Source of the DNA: Ricinus communis
Taxonomy: Eukaryota; Streptophyta; Magnoliopsida; Malpighiales; Euphorbiaceae
Length of the DNA stretch: 64,000 nucleotides
Direction: 5' to 3'
NCBI RefSeq assembly: GCF_019578655.1
Contig: NC_063258.1
Coordinates: forward strand, 14,822,802 to 14,886,801
In this document: in pieces, positions 34,998-45,634 of the stretch
Layout of the letters: each line of letters starts with the position of its first letter
Position numbering within the stretch: position 1 is the first letter of the stretch
Program-made: the position numbers and the translations under genes
Notes under the pieces: model-generated
What the model saw: only the letters and a program-made list of their open reading frames with translations
What the model was told of the DNA's origin: nothing
Databases searched by the model: none

Positions 34998-35282
34998 AAA
35001 ATGTTATGGATACCCCGCATGGAATGCTCAACTAAGAGAACAAAGGCAATACAATCCAAGTGCATGACATGTATGAAAAATAAAGTAAATAAATGCAGAA
35101 AAATAAAAAGATCTAGGGACTCGATCATCCATCGAGGCTGATGTTGTGGAAATTCAGTGCCTCCTCGGTAGAATCTGAAAATAATAAAATAAAGAAATAA
35201 AATTGAAACTGAAAATATGAAAACTAAAACTAATAAAATGTTTCAAAACAAAAGGTTAAAATATTAAAGATTAAAGATAAAG

Positions 35283-35343
35283 TTTGGGTTGCCTCCCAAA
35301 AGCGCTTCTTTTTTATGTGATGAGTCTTCTTAGCTGGACTCAT
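35283..35343 (-). other. Double hairpin at former pol 3' end (A2)
   Basis: ATGAGTC/GACTCAT stem (35337-35343 with 35320-35326) and TTTGGG/CCCAAA stem (35295-35300 with 35283-35288), loop AGGCAA. Confidence 0.6.
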
Positions 35344-36506
35344 GGTGAAAGGCAAATGGGCGTGATCGACGACCATCCATCCTTCTTCCAAGCAAATGTC
35401 TTCAAGTATCCGCTTAGAGGGATAATCGTCAATTTCCTCTTCCCGACTATCAAGCAAGCTACCAATATGATGGGCAAGACTCGCTCCTCGTATAATTGGA
35501 TGTAGTCATGATGCTCTAGGGGCTCTTCCAATTTGAAAGCTGGAGTTTCAACAATTGGAAGGATCGATGGTTGGGCAATCTCTTCAGGAGTGTCGATGGT
35601 TTTCTTCAATCCCTGGCTTGGTTCACTTGCTAGAAGAAACTCGAGCTCCTCCAAGACTTCATCATTGGATAACTCGTGCTTATCGTCCATCATCAAAGGG
35701 ACTTGTGGAAAATCTACCAACAATTCCTCTAACTGCAACTCAGCATCATCAACTGTACATTCCTGTTGATAGTCTTTCAGAGGAATTATGTTCGCCTCTT
35801 CCTTTTCTGGTTCCATCTCCATGTTCAAGAAATCGTCCTGCACATAAGCATCATCGTCAAACATAATAGATAAACCAGAAAAATTCTCACTTGAACGCAA
35901 AGTGACGGTGCTCAAATGTTCCTCGGATTCAGTAGTGTTTGATAGAGTTCTCGATTGCTCTTGGTTGAGTAACTTGAAGATTAAGCCTACTTGATGCTCT
36001 ATGTTATTAATCGAGGCTTGTTGATCTTCAAGTATCCTCTCTGTTTGTTGGAATCTATCATCAAGACTTGTAATGAACCTCATCATCAGCTCCTCCGACA
36101 CTAACTCTTCATCTTGAGTTGAAGGTGCAAGAGTAGGCTTCGATGTAGTTGTTGAGATTCGGTGGTTCCGGGCCATCTAAGCTCCATCCATAGGGTGAAT
36201 GAGTACTCCACTCTTGATTATAGGTGCTTCCATACGAGTCACTTGGCCAATTTCCGTATAATTCACTGTTCACGTTATAAGAATAAGGAGTAAAATCAAC
36301 GCACAATGGACAATCATTACTCAAATGTAAACCACAACAAAATTCATAAAAACTTGAGATGAAAGGATAGGAGTGGAGAGTTGATCGGTAATGCAAAACG
36401 ATTCCACTCGTGCTTCTAAAGATGCACGGGTATCCCAATTTTTAGCACTCTCTTGGTTCCTAATCCTATTTTCCAATGCGTCATACAAAGATTTTGAGTT
36501 TAGCAT
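35340..36506 (-). pseudogene. Capsid-less gag-derived ORF of A2
   Basis: Same architecture as the A1 ORF. It begins MLNSKSLYDALEN (36506), but a one-base deletion near the zinc knuckle shifts the frame and a second shift lies near 36150-36170. The first knuckle Cys is Tyr (YEFC instead of CEFC). From 36176 to 35340 a 278-codon frame is open through the coiled coil (LDDRFQQTERILEDQQASI), the signature position (TLRSSE), the whole acidic region and the linker-like end. This is the longest uninterrupted copy of the acidic part in the window. Confidence 0.78.
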
Positions 36507-36671
36507 TGAACCTCCTTATCATTCACTATCTGAATCATAAACTTAAGCTAAATAAATATGTACAAATAAAATAAAATAAATAAATAAATAAAAATAAAAA
36601 TCATAAAATAATAAGAAAGAAAAAAAATGGCTAAATTAACAAATAGCAAATTTCACTCTAGTTTTCAAACA

Positions 36672-36690
36672 TTCCCCGGCAACGGTGCCA
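36672..36690 (-). other. A2 primer-binding site, tRNA-Asp
   Basis: The minus strand reads TGGCACCGTTGCCGGGGAA, one mismatch from the tRNA-Asp complement. The stub at 31926-31944 has the same mismatch, so both derive from one lineage. Confidence 0.85.
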
Positions 36691-36696
36691 AAAACT

Positions 36697-38207
36697 TGAT
36701 GTGTGCTACTCGTGTTAGCTACAATCTAAGGCAGTGTACCTATTGATGCAGTCTAGCACTAATGGCGAGTATCAAGGTCGTATTCCTCGGGAAAGCGAAA
36801 GCCCAGACTTACTCCTTTGTTCTTTGTTATATTAACCTAAAATGGATGATGAATTAATTCTAAACTAACTATTAACTACAAGCTAAGTCCTAAGGGAGAT
36901 GCAGGAGTAATTGATAAGTGAAATAATCAAGACAAAAAGACAAACCCAAAGGGAATCTAAACTAGTTGGCAATCAAACAAAAGATAAAGGATCGGTGAGT
37001 CTAATTATGCTACCCGTGGACGAATTCTTAACCGAATTCGGTTTCTCTCTCGAGATAACTGAATTTCTAAACCTAATAACCTAAAGTTGGAATCTCTTCC
37101 TAACGATTGATTCTTAAATTAGCATTAAGCTTTAATCCGCCTCTATTAAGCTTTGTTAATTCTTAATCCGGCTAGTTAATTATCCTTATCTCTAAGCGAT
37201 TATTAACCAGTTCTTGTTATTCAAAATTCCAATTGCCAAACGGATTTCTCAATCTCATAAAGCAATCTAAACATCACAATTCACAACGTCTCATGAATAA
37301 TGCATAATCTTATTCATACTGAAAACAAGAAGAATACAAAACCAACTCGAACAATCCAACAATATAATATCAAGCCAACATAGTAAAGAAATCCCAATGG
37401 ATTAAATCAATCTAGCTAATCATGTTCATGTTTAAAACAATCTAGGAAATCAATCACAATGAAAGAATAATGAAAATAAAACATGTACACCCTTTTCTCT
37501 CGAATTGGATGAACAGCTCCAAATCTGGATCTACACTTTGATTAATCTCCCAAACTGCCTCTTGAATTGCTTCCACTACTGTTTTGCACTCGGAACCTTG
37601 CGATTCTAGGATTCTTACTCCCCGCAACTCTCTCTTGCATTCAATACTGTGCAAAAATCAAACCAGCCGCCAGGGCTCTATGTCACTTCTTCCCCCTCTC
37701 CTTTCTAAGAAAAATTCATTTTTCTTATATATTTAGTCAAGACTACCAAGTCCGAGCCGTCTTTGGCGTGGATCTCACCAAGTAGGGTTTCACCACGGTC
37801 GTGTTTCTCCCCGTGTTGGCCACCACGGGCCGTGTTGATCCCCGTATTATCCACCACAGGTCGTGCTGAAGGCCGTGGTGGCTACAGAAACCGTGCCCAA
37901 ACTATTGTTTTGAAGACCAAGTTTTGATGGTTGGTCACGGCCAGAGTCTAGGCCATGATGGTCAGCACGGCCTTGACTCGGGCCGTGCTCAATGTGTGCA
38001 ACGCGGGCTCTTGTCCGATCTTGATGAATTCTCATCCGTTTCCGCACGTATTGATCTATAATTGCTTAAACACCGATGATGGTCCTATAAATGTTCTTGA
38101 AATGCAAAAGAACATAAAACACGGGTGATCTATGAATAAAAGCACAATAGTTGCTAAGAACATACGCAATAATATGCAAGCAAATATGTGTAAAACTATG
38201 CTCATCA
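36697..38207 (-). repeat. A2 5' LTR
   Basis: 1511 bp, nearly identical to 31951-33468 over the R-U5 half. Differences cluster in the GC island (about 37735-37990), where several palindromic units have been lost, gained or swapped. Confidence 0.9.
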
Positions 38208-38722
38208 AGGAACAAGAATGTATTCAATTCGAGCAAGAGGAATTGGGGCTGTTCACTCTCATCCAAGGGTGTAATCGGTTTCTCTACCTTTACTCATTGT
38301 TGTAATTGAATTCTTGTGGATTTTGATAATGAACATGATTAGCTAGATTGATTAAATCCATTGGGATTTCTTTACTATGTTGGCTTAGTATTATATTATT
38401 GGATTGTTTGGGTTAGTTTTGTATTCTTCTTGCTTTCAGTATTAATAAGATAATGCATTATTGGCTTAGTATTATATTATTGGATTGTTTTGGTTATTTT
38501 ATTTATCAATTACTCCTGCATCTCCCTTAGAACTTAGCTTGTAGCTATTAGTTAGTTTAGAAATTATTCATCACTAATTTTAGGTTAATATAACAAAGAA
38601 CAAAGGAGTAACTCTGGGCTTTCACTTTCCCGAGGAATACGACCTTGATACTCGCCATTAGTGCTAGACTGCATCGATAGGTACACTGCCTTAGATCGTA
38701 GCTGCACAGATAGCAACCATCA
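38208..38722 (+). repeat. Second A1 5' LTR, part 2
   Basis: Resumes with the AGGAA target duplication and runs to GCAACCATCA. About 370 bp of the central LTR is missing at about 38457-38493, where a ~35-bp copy of nearby sequence (TTGGCTTAGTATTATATTAT) fills the break. Confidence 0.85.
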
Positions 38723-38728
38723 AATTTT

Positions 38729-38746
38729 TGGCGCCGTTGCCGGGGA
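38729..38746 (+). other. Second A1 primer-binding site, tRNA-Asp
   Basis: TGGCGCCGTTGCCGGGGA, perfect match to the tRNA-Asp complement, six bases after the LTR end. Confidence 0.88.
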
Positions 38747-38885
38747 ATGTTTGAAAACTAGAGTGAAATTTGCTATTTGTTAATTTAGTCATTTTTTCAT
38801 TTTTATTTATATTTATTTCTGTTGTGTTTGTACATATTTATTTAGTTAAGTTTATGATTCAGATAGTGGATGATTAGGAGGTTCA

Positions 38886-39386
38886 ATGCTAAACTCTTTG
38901 TATGACACGTTGGAAAATGGGATCAGGAACCAAGAGAGTGCTAAAAATTAGGATACCCGTGCATCTTTAGAAGCTCGAGTGGAATCGTTTTGCAGGGCTA
39001 CCAATCAACTCTCCACTCCTATCCTTTCATCTCAAGTTTTTTGTGAATTTTGTTATAGTTTACATTTGAGTAATGATTGTCCATTCTATAGTGATGTTGC
39101 TCATTGTTCTTATAACTATGAACAGGTGAATTATACGGGAAGTTGGCCAAATGACTCATATGGAAGCACCTACAATCAAGAGTTGAGCATTCATTCACCC
39201 TTTGGATGGAGCTTAGATGGCCAAGAACCACCAGAATTTTAGCAGCCTAATCTTGCACCATCAACTCAAGGTGAAGAGTTAGTGTCAGAGGAGCTGATGA
39301 TGAGGTTTATGGCAAATCTTGAGGATAAATTCCAACAAACAGAGAGGATACTTAAAGATCAACAAGCCTCGATTAAGAACATAATT
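38886..39386 (+). pseudogene. Second A1 gag-derived ORF, 5' part
   Basis: ATG at 38886, then stops at 38949-38951 (TAG replacing the Trp codon of NWDT) and 39240-39242. The zinc knuckle CEFCYSLHLSNDC keeps all four ligands. It ends at QASIKNI, where element B is inserted, and resumes at 47124. Confidence 0.78.
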
Positions 39387-39847
39387 TGATAAGCATCATA
39401 CTACACATGTTTTCATGCCCAATTGTTTACATTTTTATGCATGATTATCCCGTTTTATGCTAGAATCACCTGTCTTTTGTTTCCTTTCTCGTTTCAGGTC
39501 ATTTTCAAAGGACACCATCAATAATCGAGGGAAATACGTGTGATTACGGACCAAAATCCATCAAATTAGGTGAGAACTAGCACCCCGAGGGTTGAGCACG
39601 GCACGGACTCCCGTACGTGCCGAATTACCAAGAGGCTATCCCCAATTGTGCCATTTCAGCGACTTAGTAGCCACCACGGCCTCCGGCCGACTGTGGTGGC
39701 TCGGCCTCAACAGGTATGGCTTGGAAGGAGTCGGCATAATAGACTCCACAGATTCAGACCGCTGCTGGACTCGGCGTCTTGAATCATCCTGACTGGACTC
39801 GTGGTCTTTGAATCATCACAGCCTGGACTCCGGCCATGCTGAATCAA

Positions 39848-39857
39848 CTATATAGGG
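39848..39857 (+). promoter_or_regulatory. TATA-like box of element B 5' LTR
   Basis: CTATATAGGG about 460 bp from the LTR start, just after the palindromic island. The 3' LTR has CTATATAGGC at 46105-46114. Confidence 0.55.
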
Positions 39858-40585
39858 AATTTTGAGTTCTTTTGGAGGAGAGACGAATTTTGGACTCAAT
39901 TCCAAGACACACACTTAATCAATTATTTCCTATACCTCAATTGTAGACCATAAGAGATCAAATTCATCAATTGAAGGAGGGATTTCACTTGTTCCAACAT
40001 CAAATTGAAGATCAAGACAAACTTTGGGAGCATTCAAGAGGCAACTAGGGTTTGAGATTTCGAATTTGCAAATTTAGGGTTTCTCATTCAGCTTGAAAGA
40101 GAAGAGTGTACATGCCTTTAATTTTCTTTTCCTTATTTTGTTCCCTAATTGCTTTAACCATGAACATGAGTAGCTAGATCTTTTGAACCCATTGGGGTTC
40201 ACCTTTGTTGATGGATTATGCTTAATTGTTAGTTTTATAATTGTCATTCTTGCAATCTTCTTGCTATTTAGTAATAAAAGTTTGATTCAGTTAATTTGAG
40301 ACGTTGAATTAATTATTTATTGGGTTGTTTCTTGACATTGAGAAATGCTTGTTACAACTGGACATTGAATAGTAAGGACTGGTAGTTAACACTTAGAGAT
40401 AAGGTTGATTTACTCGCTGGATTAAGAATTAATAACTCTTAATAGTTTTAAATCGTACTTAATGCTAATCTATAGTAATCCGATAGGAAGAGATTCCATT
40501 AGGTTAGTGCAGGTTTAGGAATTCGGTAAGCTCGAGAGAGGAACCAGGATTTAATTCAGGATTTAGGAACGGGTAAGCAAGATCG

Positions 40586-40719
40586 GCAATCCATAAAATG
40601 CATCTTTAGAATTCCATCACTTAGGCTCCCTTTTGGGTTTGTTTCTCTCTTTGCAATCCATAAAATGCATCTTTAGAATTCCATCACTTAGGCTCCCTTT
40701 TGGGTTTGTTTCTCTTTCC
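40586..40719 (+). repeat. 67-bp tandem duplication in element B 5' LTR
   Basis: Two copies starting GCAATCCATAAAATGC at 40586 and 40653. The 3' LTR has one copy followed by unrelated unique sequence, so the duplication replaced about 30-40 bp in the 5' LTR only. Confidence 0.85.
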
Positions 40720-40918
40720 ATACTTATTTGCACTCATAACCATTAGCTGGTACGTTAGAACTTTCACACCCTATTTCAGACTAGATAACATAGCAAACAG
40801 TAGTAACTCTAGGTTCACCCGATCTCCAGGGATACGACCTTGATACTCACTAGTGCTAGGCTGCATCGGTAGGTTCACTGCCTTAGGTGTAGGTTGCATA
40901 AAGAGCCCATCAAGTTTT

Positions 40919-40936
40919 TAGCGCCGTTGCCAGTGA
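40919..40936 (+). other. Element B primer-binding site, degenerate tRNA-Asp
   Basis: TAGCGCCGTTGCCAGTGA, three differences from the tRNA-Asp complement, six bases after the LTR. Confidence 0.75.
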
Positions 40937-41065
40937 ACACAGTAACGGTGAACTAGAGTGAATTGTTTTTTTGTGTTAATTTAGTCATTATTTGTTTATT
41001 CTTTTATTCTTTATTTATTATTTATTTTTTAAAATTTTTTTTATTATTCATTATTTATTATTATA

Positions 41066-42415
41066 TTGTTTTTGTTGATTGGTGGTTGTGTGGACTTTCG
41101 GTTTCAGGTAGTTTATGACCGGGAGCTCAAACTCGAATCTTATAGAGCCTCTATCGATCCGAATGATCCTCGACTCTTAAGGAAGAGGTTGCAATTAGAA
41201 GAGGAGGATATTGAGGTTGAGGTACCTGTGGATAGACTAGACACGATGGAAAACCATGACCCCCAGGCCAATGACGATTAGAGGACGATGTACGAGTTTG
41301 CTTGACCATCTTTAGATGGGATGAAAACGAGTATAGTCAGACCTGCTGTAGCAGCCAATAATTTTGAGATAAAGGCCAATGTTATCCAAATGATCCAGCA
41401 AAGCATCCAATTTGGAGGATTGCCCAGCGAGGATCCCAATGCATATATCTCTAACTTCTTAGAGATTTGTGACACATTCAAGATAAATGGAACAACTGAT
41501 GATGCCATTCGGCTGAGATTGTTTCCATTTTCCTTGAGGGATAGAGCAAAGAGATGGCTGCAATCTCTTCCACAACAAACAATTACTACCTGGAGGGCGT
41601 TGGCTGAAAAATTTTTATATAAGTATTTTTCTCCCGCTAAAACTGCTAAACTTAGAAATGACATATCTTCTTTTGTGCAGTTTGATGATGAAAGCATGTA
41701 CAATGCATGGGAGAGGTTTAAGGATCTTTTGAGATGTTGCCCACATCACGGATTGCCACTGTGGGTGCAGGTTCAGACCTTCTACAGCGGATTGAACCTT
41801 ACAACGAGGCAGATGGTGGATGCTGCAGCAGGTGGGGCGCTAAACAGTAAGACGCCCGAGCAGGCTCAGAACTTGATAGAGGAAATGGCCATGAACAACT
41901 ATCAGTGGCAATCCTCTAGGAGCCGACCAGGAAGACAGGGAGTGGTCAACCAAGTGGACTCTACAGCAACCTTGGCAGCTCAAGTGGAGCTTCTAGCCAA
42001 GAAGATTGACCAACTCCAGATGCCGGTTCATGCAGCGAACGTTGGCTTCGAGTTTTATAGTGGCCCGCATTACAGTGCGAACTGTACCGCGGGAGGTATG
42101 TTTTCTTCATCCTCTACTACTTTTCCATCTAATTCTGCTATGTCTTGTGATGTTGAACAGGTTGATTATATGGGGAATGCCCCAAGGCAGCAGAACGATC
42201 CTTACAGTAATACATACAACCCTGGGTGGCGCAATCATCCCAACTTCAGTTGGAGGAACAATAATGCTCAGGGTTCACCTGGTTTTCAGAGACTTCATCA
42301 AGCGGCAACATTCACCGGGCCTGCACAAGCTCCTCCTTTACCAGAAAAGAAGTCAAATTTAGAGGAGCTTATGATGAAGTTTGTGACGTCTACGGAGATG
42401 AGGTTCCGAAACTGA
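41066..42415 (+). pseudogene. Athila gag (capsid and zinc-knuckle region), element B
   Basis: One frame with stops at 41279-41281 (TAG) and 41303-41305 (TGA). No ATG fits the true N-terminus; the frame opens from a TTG. Numbering from the Met codon at 41321, the capsid domain shows NNFEIKANVIQMIQQ (13-27), GLPSEDPNAYISNFLEICD (33-51), FPFSLRDRAKRWLQSLP (68-84) and FSPAKTAKLRNDI (103-115), all typical of Athila gag. The expected zinc knuckle reads FEFYSGPHYSANC (243-255), so its first two Cys are Phe and Tyr and zinc binding would be lost. The frame ends at 42415 in the coiled-coil region that the A elements retain. Confidence 0.9.
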
Positions 42416-42898
42416 TAGTGCACTTAGGAACCGAAGCAGGCCTCGATTCAGAACTTGGAGACCCAGATTGGCCAAATCTCTAAGATGTTGTCTGAAGGCG
42501 GCAAGGAGCGCTCCCGAGCACCACTGAGTCTAACCCGAGGGAGCACGTGAACGCCATCACTTTGCGTTCAGGTAAGTTAGTTTCAGCTCCTTCTAAGCCC
42601 TGTTTTGATGACGCCCACTATTGATGTGCAGGTTAAGGCAAACAGTAAGGTTAGGGAACCTGAGGGACAAAAGGTGAAATCAATTCCAGTCAGGGAATAT
42701 CAACCTAAGATTCCTTATCCTGCTAGAGCTAAACAAGCAGAGGCGAAAGAGCGATTCGATAGAATTTTTAGACATTTTTAGACAATCGCATATTAACTTG
42801 CCTTTTATTGATGCATTGGAGCAGATGTCAAGTATGCTAAGTTCTTAAAGGACATACTTAGCAAAAAAGGAAGTTGGAGGAGGTCGCGATGTTCGACA
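42416..42898 (+). pseudogene. Degenerate gag C-terminus to protease linker, element B
   Basis: Frame-shifted remains: IQNLETQIGQISKMLSE in one frame, then NPREHVNAITLRSGK in another (near 42534-42573), then NEECSVFEQVARE just before the protease. At least two frameshifts and several stops. Confidence 0.7.
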
Positions 42899-43690
42899 AT
42901 GAGGAGTGCTCGGTGTTTGAGCAAGTTGCCAGAGAAATGTCACGATCCAGGGAGTTTCACTATTCCCTGCACTTTAGGTAATTTATGTGTTGATGATGCA
43001 TTAGCTGATTTGGGGGCTAGCATAAATGTCATGCCCACTAGTTTGTTCAATAAGCTAGGTTTGGGGGAGGCAAAATCCACTAGGATGTGCATTCAATTAG
43101 CCACCATTAAACTTCCTAGGGGAATTGTGGAAAATGTGCTAGTTAAGGTAGATAAGTTCATATTTCCTGTGGACTTTATGCTTTTGGATATGGACAATGA
43201 GCATGGTGTACCATTAATTTTGGGGAGACCTTTCCTTGCCACAACTAGAGCTAAAATAGACGTATTTGAGGGGAAGTTAGAACTTAATGTAGGGGACGAC
43301 TGTGTCACTTTTAGTTTACCCTCATTTGATAGTTCTTTCACCGACCATGTTCATGCCATTTGTTGTATTGATGGAATTGATCTTGCATGTAATACATAAC
43401 CATAAGATGTACAAATGGATGATGCTATACATGTTTCTTCCCCAACTAGTATGTGTTATTCATTTGAAAAAAATAACTTGTATCAATATGAGACTTTATG
43501 CTGTGATAGACCAGAGAAGGGTAGTTGCAAGTTTGTTTTTGACAGGTCACTTAGCCAGAATTCAGAGTGGATGAATGGACATCCCAAATCGGTCCAGAGA
43601 GCACCTCCTTGGTCATCTACTGCACACATCGGACCTCTTCATTGTGCTTATATGCCTCGAGCCCCAACTTACATTGAGCCTACCTTCTAA
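42899..43690 (+). pseudogene. Athila aspartic protease, element B
   Basis: A retropepsin-like protease that would process the Gag-Pol polyprotein. From the Met at 42899, CTLGNLCVDDALADLGAS contains the active-site DLGA (residues 37-40), followed by INVMPTSLFNKLG, PRGIVENVLVKVDKF, FPVDFMLLDM and the flap and terminal strand LILGRPFLATTRAKIDV. The catalytic motif is intact and this is the best-preserved enzyme domain in element B. The frame stops at 43397-43399, with another stop two codons on, and then stays open to 43690. No RT follows. The frame equals that of gag, consistent with a single ancestral Gag-Pol frame. Confidence 0.88.
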
Positions 43691-43714
43691 TTTGCTCGCG
43701 ATGCGAATGCGATC

Positions 43715-43735
43715 CGAGTCCGGCTAGACGGCTCG
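43715..43735 (+). other. Hairpin at former pol 3' end (element B)
   Basis: CGAGTC (43715-43720) pairs with GGCTCG (43730-43735) with one G-U pair. The outer T-A pair of the A elements is C-G here. The second hairpin is degenerate. Confidence 0.55.
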
Positions 43736-44152
43736 AACAAAAGAAGCGCCTTGGAGGCATTCCCGAATCTATTTTTGCTTTCTGAATTTTTGGACATTTT
43801 TTATTTTATTTTATGTAGTCATTTGCAGTTAGATATTTCAGTCTGTTTTTAGTAAGTTTGATTTTGAGGAGATACTATCTTATTGAACCTTTTACTAGAT
43901 GTTGCTTGGAATGTGTTTATTCTTGAATTTTGCAGGAGTTAGCCTACTTGATGCTCGTACGTAATTTTGAGGACTAACATATTTTGAAGTGTTAAAGTAC
44001 ACATCAAGGGCAGTATCTAGTAGACTTTCTAGTTTTTATCTCTTTTTGTCGTCTTGTTTTTCTCTTAGTTTTCTAATTTCTTTTATGGACTCCCATAATT
44101 AGCTTTATTTTACATATTTTATTCCTTTTATTTTGGAGTACCTACCTTGTTC

Positions 44153-44185
44153 ACACTGAGGACAGTGTTTTTCACAAGTGTGGGG
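44153..44185 (+). other. Proximal GAGGAC stem-loop plus G-rich tract (element B)
   Basis: ACACT, loop GAGGAC, AGTGT (44153-44168), then AAGTGTGGGG (44176-44185). Confidence 0.62.
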
Positions 44186-45597
44186 TAGGTACCGTAGATC
44201 TGTGCAGGTACCAATTTTATCTTTGCTATTTTTATCTTGTTTTAATATCCCTTATTGATTGAGTCCATTCATTATTACTGTCCTTATCTTGAGTTTTGTT
44301 TTAATCGAGTAGTTAATGATTTTCTCCTTTGAATGGATTCCCTTATAGCTTTTATCGAACCTTGTTGGAAGAAGGCAATGAACGAATCTCTTAATTACAA
44401 TCCGAGCCCGTAAACTGGTATTTTTCCTTAAATTCTTCCATTTTACTTTATCTTAGATATAGAACACTGTTAATATTGTTGCTTATTATTGTGATTGACT
44501 GTTTAAACTTTGGTTTGAGAATTCATGCAATTTTAACCCACTCAAATGGTGAGATTTTGAGCCAATTGGTGCATCACTATTATGCTCCATTTTCTTTCAT
44601 TAGTGAGCATTGTACAGAATCTCTATTTCTAGAACTTGCTTTATGATATCTTTTGAGATTACATGAATTGTCAATAATCGTGAGATGATTTGGGCACTTA
44701 GGATTTACACAATTTGGCCAAAAGCCTAACCCTGTTTTTCCCTTAGTGAACCAATTTTGAGCCTTAGCCTTTCCTTTCGTGATAATAATAACAGTGACAC
44801 TCATTTTATCACTTCTATTCATTTGACCATTCTTTCTACCATTGTTGCTGGAAATTATGTAAGTTTATACTGCATTTTATTTTGGATCAATCTGCAATCA
44901 TATATTTCACTAAGTTGCTATATTTTTCATAGATGCTCCCTTCAATTAAAAAAAAAAAATTGATATTCAGTCTTATTGTATGTGTCAATAACCAACAACC
45001 CCTACATAAGCTGTTGTAATATATATACATAGTATATATATATTCAATAAACAAAAGAGTATTAATTTAGTTCATTTTGAGCATCATCTTATTTTTAGAG
45101 TAACTTAGTGTTCATTTTGGTACAACACTTGATCCTTCGTTACTTTCTTGCATTACTTGCTTAACTTCCAGCAACTTGTAGCCTACTTTCCATATTTATA
45201 CGTACCCTACCTTAACCCCATTACAACCTGGCTCAAGACCCTTTGATCATGATTATTGATTATTTCGTAGTAGTGGAGATTGGATCTATAAGCAAGCCTA
45301 TGGTAAGCACTTTTTCTTTATTTTTTGCGTTGAGAGCTTGGCGATCTTCTTTCACCTATATACACTTGTGTGTTTTAAGTGACATCTTGTGAGGCATGGT
45401 TCTCAATTTCTCAATTTAGATGGTTTATCATTTTAACTTTAGCAACTTTATTAAGTTTGTTCTCTCTCTTAAGGATTTAGTGATTTGGGGATTTTGGGAA
45501 AAATCATTATGGAGTTTTGAAATTTGTTTTGAGCTAACCTCTTGCAATGCATTGGATTGAGTTATTTGGTATCTGTTTGAGGAGTGAGTTGTTGATT

Positions 45598-45629
45598 GCT
45601 TGAGGACAAGCAAAAGTTTAAGTGTGGGG
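45598..45629 (+). other. Terminal GAGGAC stem-loop and probable polypurine tract (element B)
   Basis: GCTT, loop GAGGAC, AAGC (45598-45611), then AAGTGTGGGG (45620-45629), five bases before the 3' LTR. Confidence 0.65.
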
Positions 45630-45634
45630 TAATT

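Larger units (their letters stand above)
33469..35339 (-). other. A2 3' non-coding region
   Basis: About 1.9 kb with no conserved ORF. It contains two GAGGAC stem-loops with G-rich tracts (34965-34997 and 33474-33505), a long polypyrimidine run on the plus strand (34076-34120, purine on the element strand) and the double hairpin at 35283-35343. Confidence 0.7.
31816..38207 (-). mobile_element. Element A2, chimeric A1 relative with an extra LTR stub
   Basis: A minus-strand element with flanking target duplications AGGAA (31811-31815 and 38208-38212). In transcription order: 5' LTR 38207-36697, PBS 36690-36672, gag-derived ORF 36506-35340, 3' region 35339-33469, 3' LTR 33468-31951, then a 135-bp extra piece (31950-31816) made of leader plus the last 69 bp of an LTR. 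The R-U5 half of its LTR is nearly identical to A1. The U3 half instead resembles element B. It has no pol. The LTR pair is very similar outside the GC island, so this is among the younger insertions. Confidence 0.88.
39387..40912 (+). repeat. Element B 5' LTR
   Basis: 1526 bp, TGATAAGCATCATACTAC to GAGCCCATCA. GC-rich palindromic island 39590-39840, TATA-like box 39848-39857, and a 67-bp tandem duplication at 40586-40719 that the 3' LTR lacks. Confidence 0.9.
43691..45634 (+). other. Element B 3' non-coding region
   Basis: Starts at the pol 3' end: the CGAGTC/GGCTCG stem at 43715-43735 and the degenerate GCGCCTTGGAGGCATTCCC segment. Then a proximal GAGGAC stem-loop (44153-44185), an A-run (44947-44958) and the terminal stem-loop with polypurine tract (45598-45629). 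No env-like ORF is seen. Confidence 0.65.

Noticed and set aside
43093..43341. 82-codon minus-strand frame
   Set aside because: Shadow of the element B protease.
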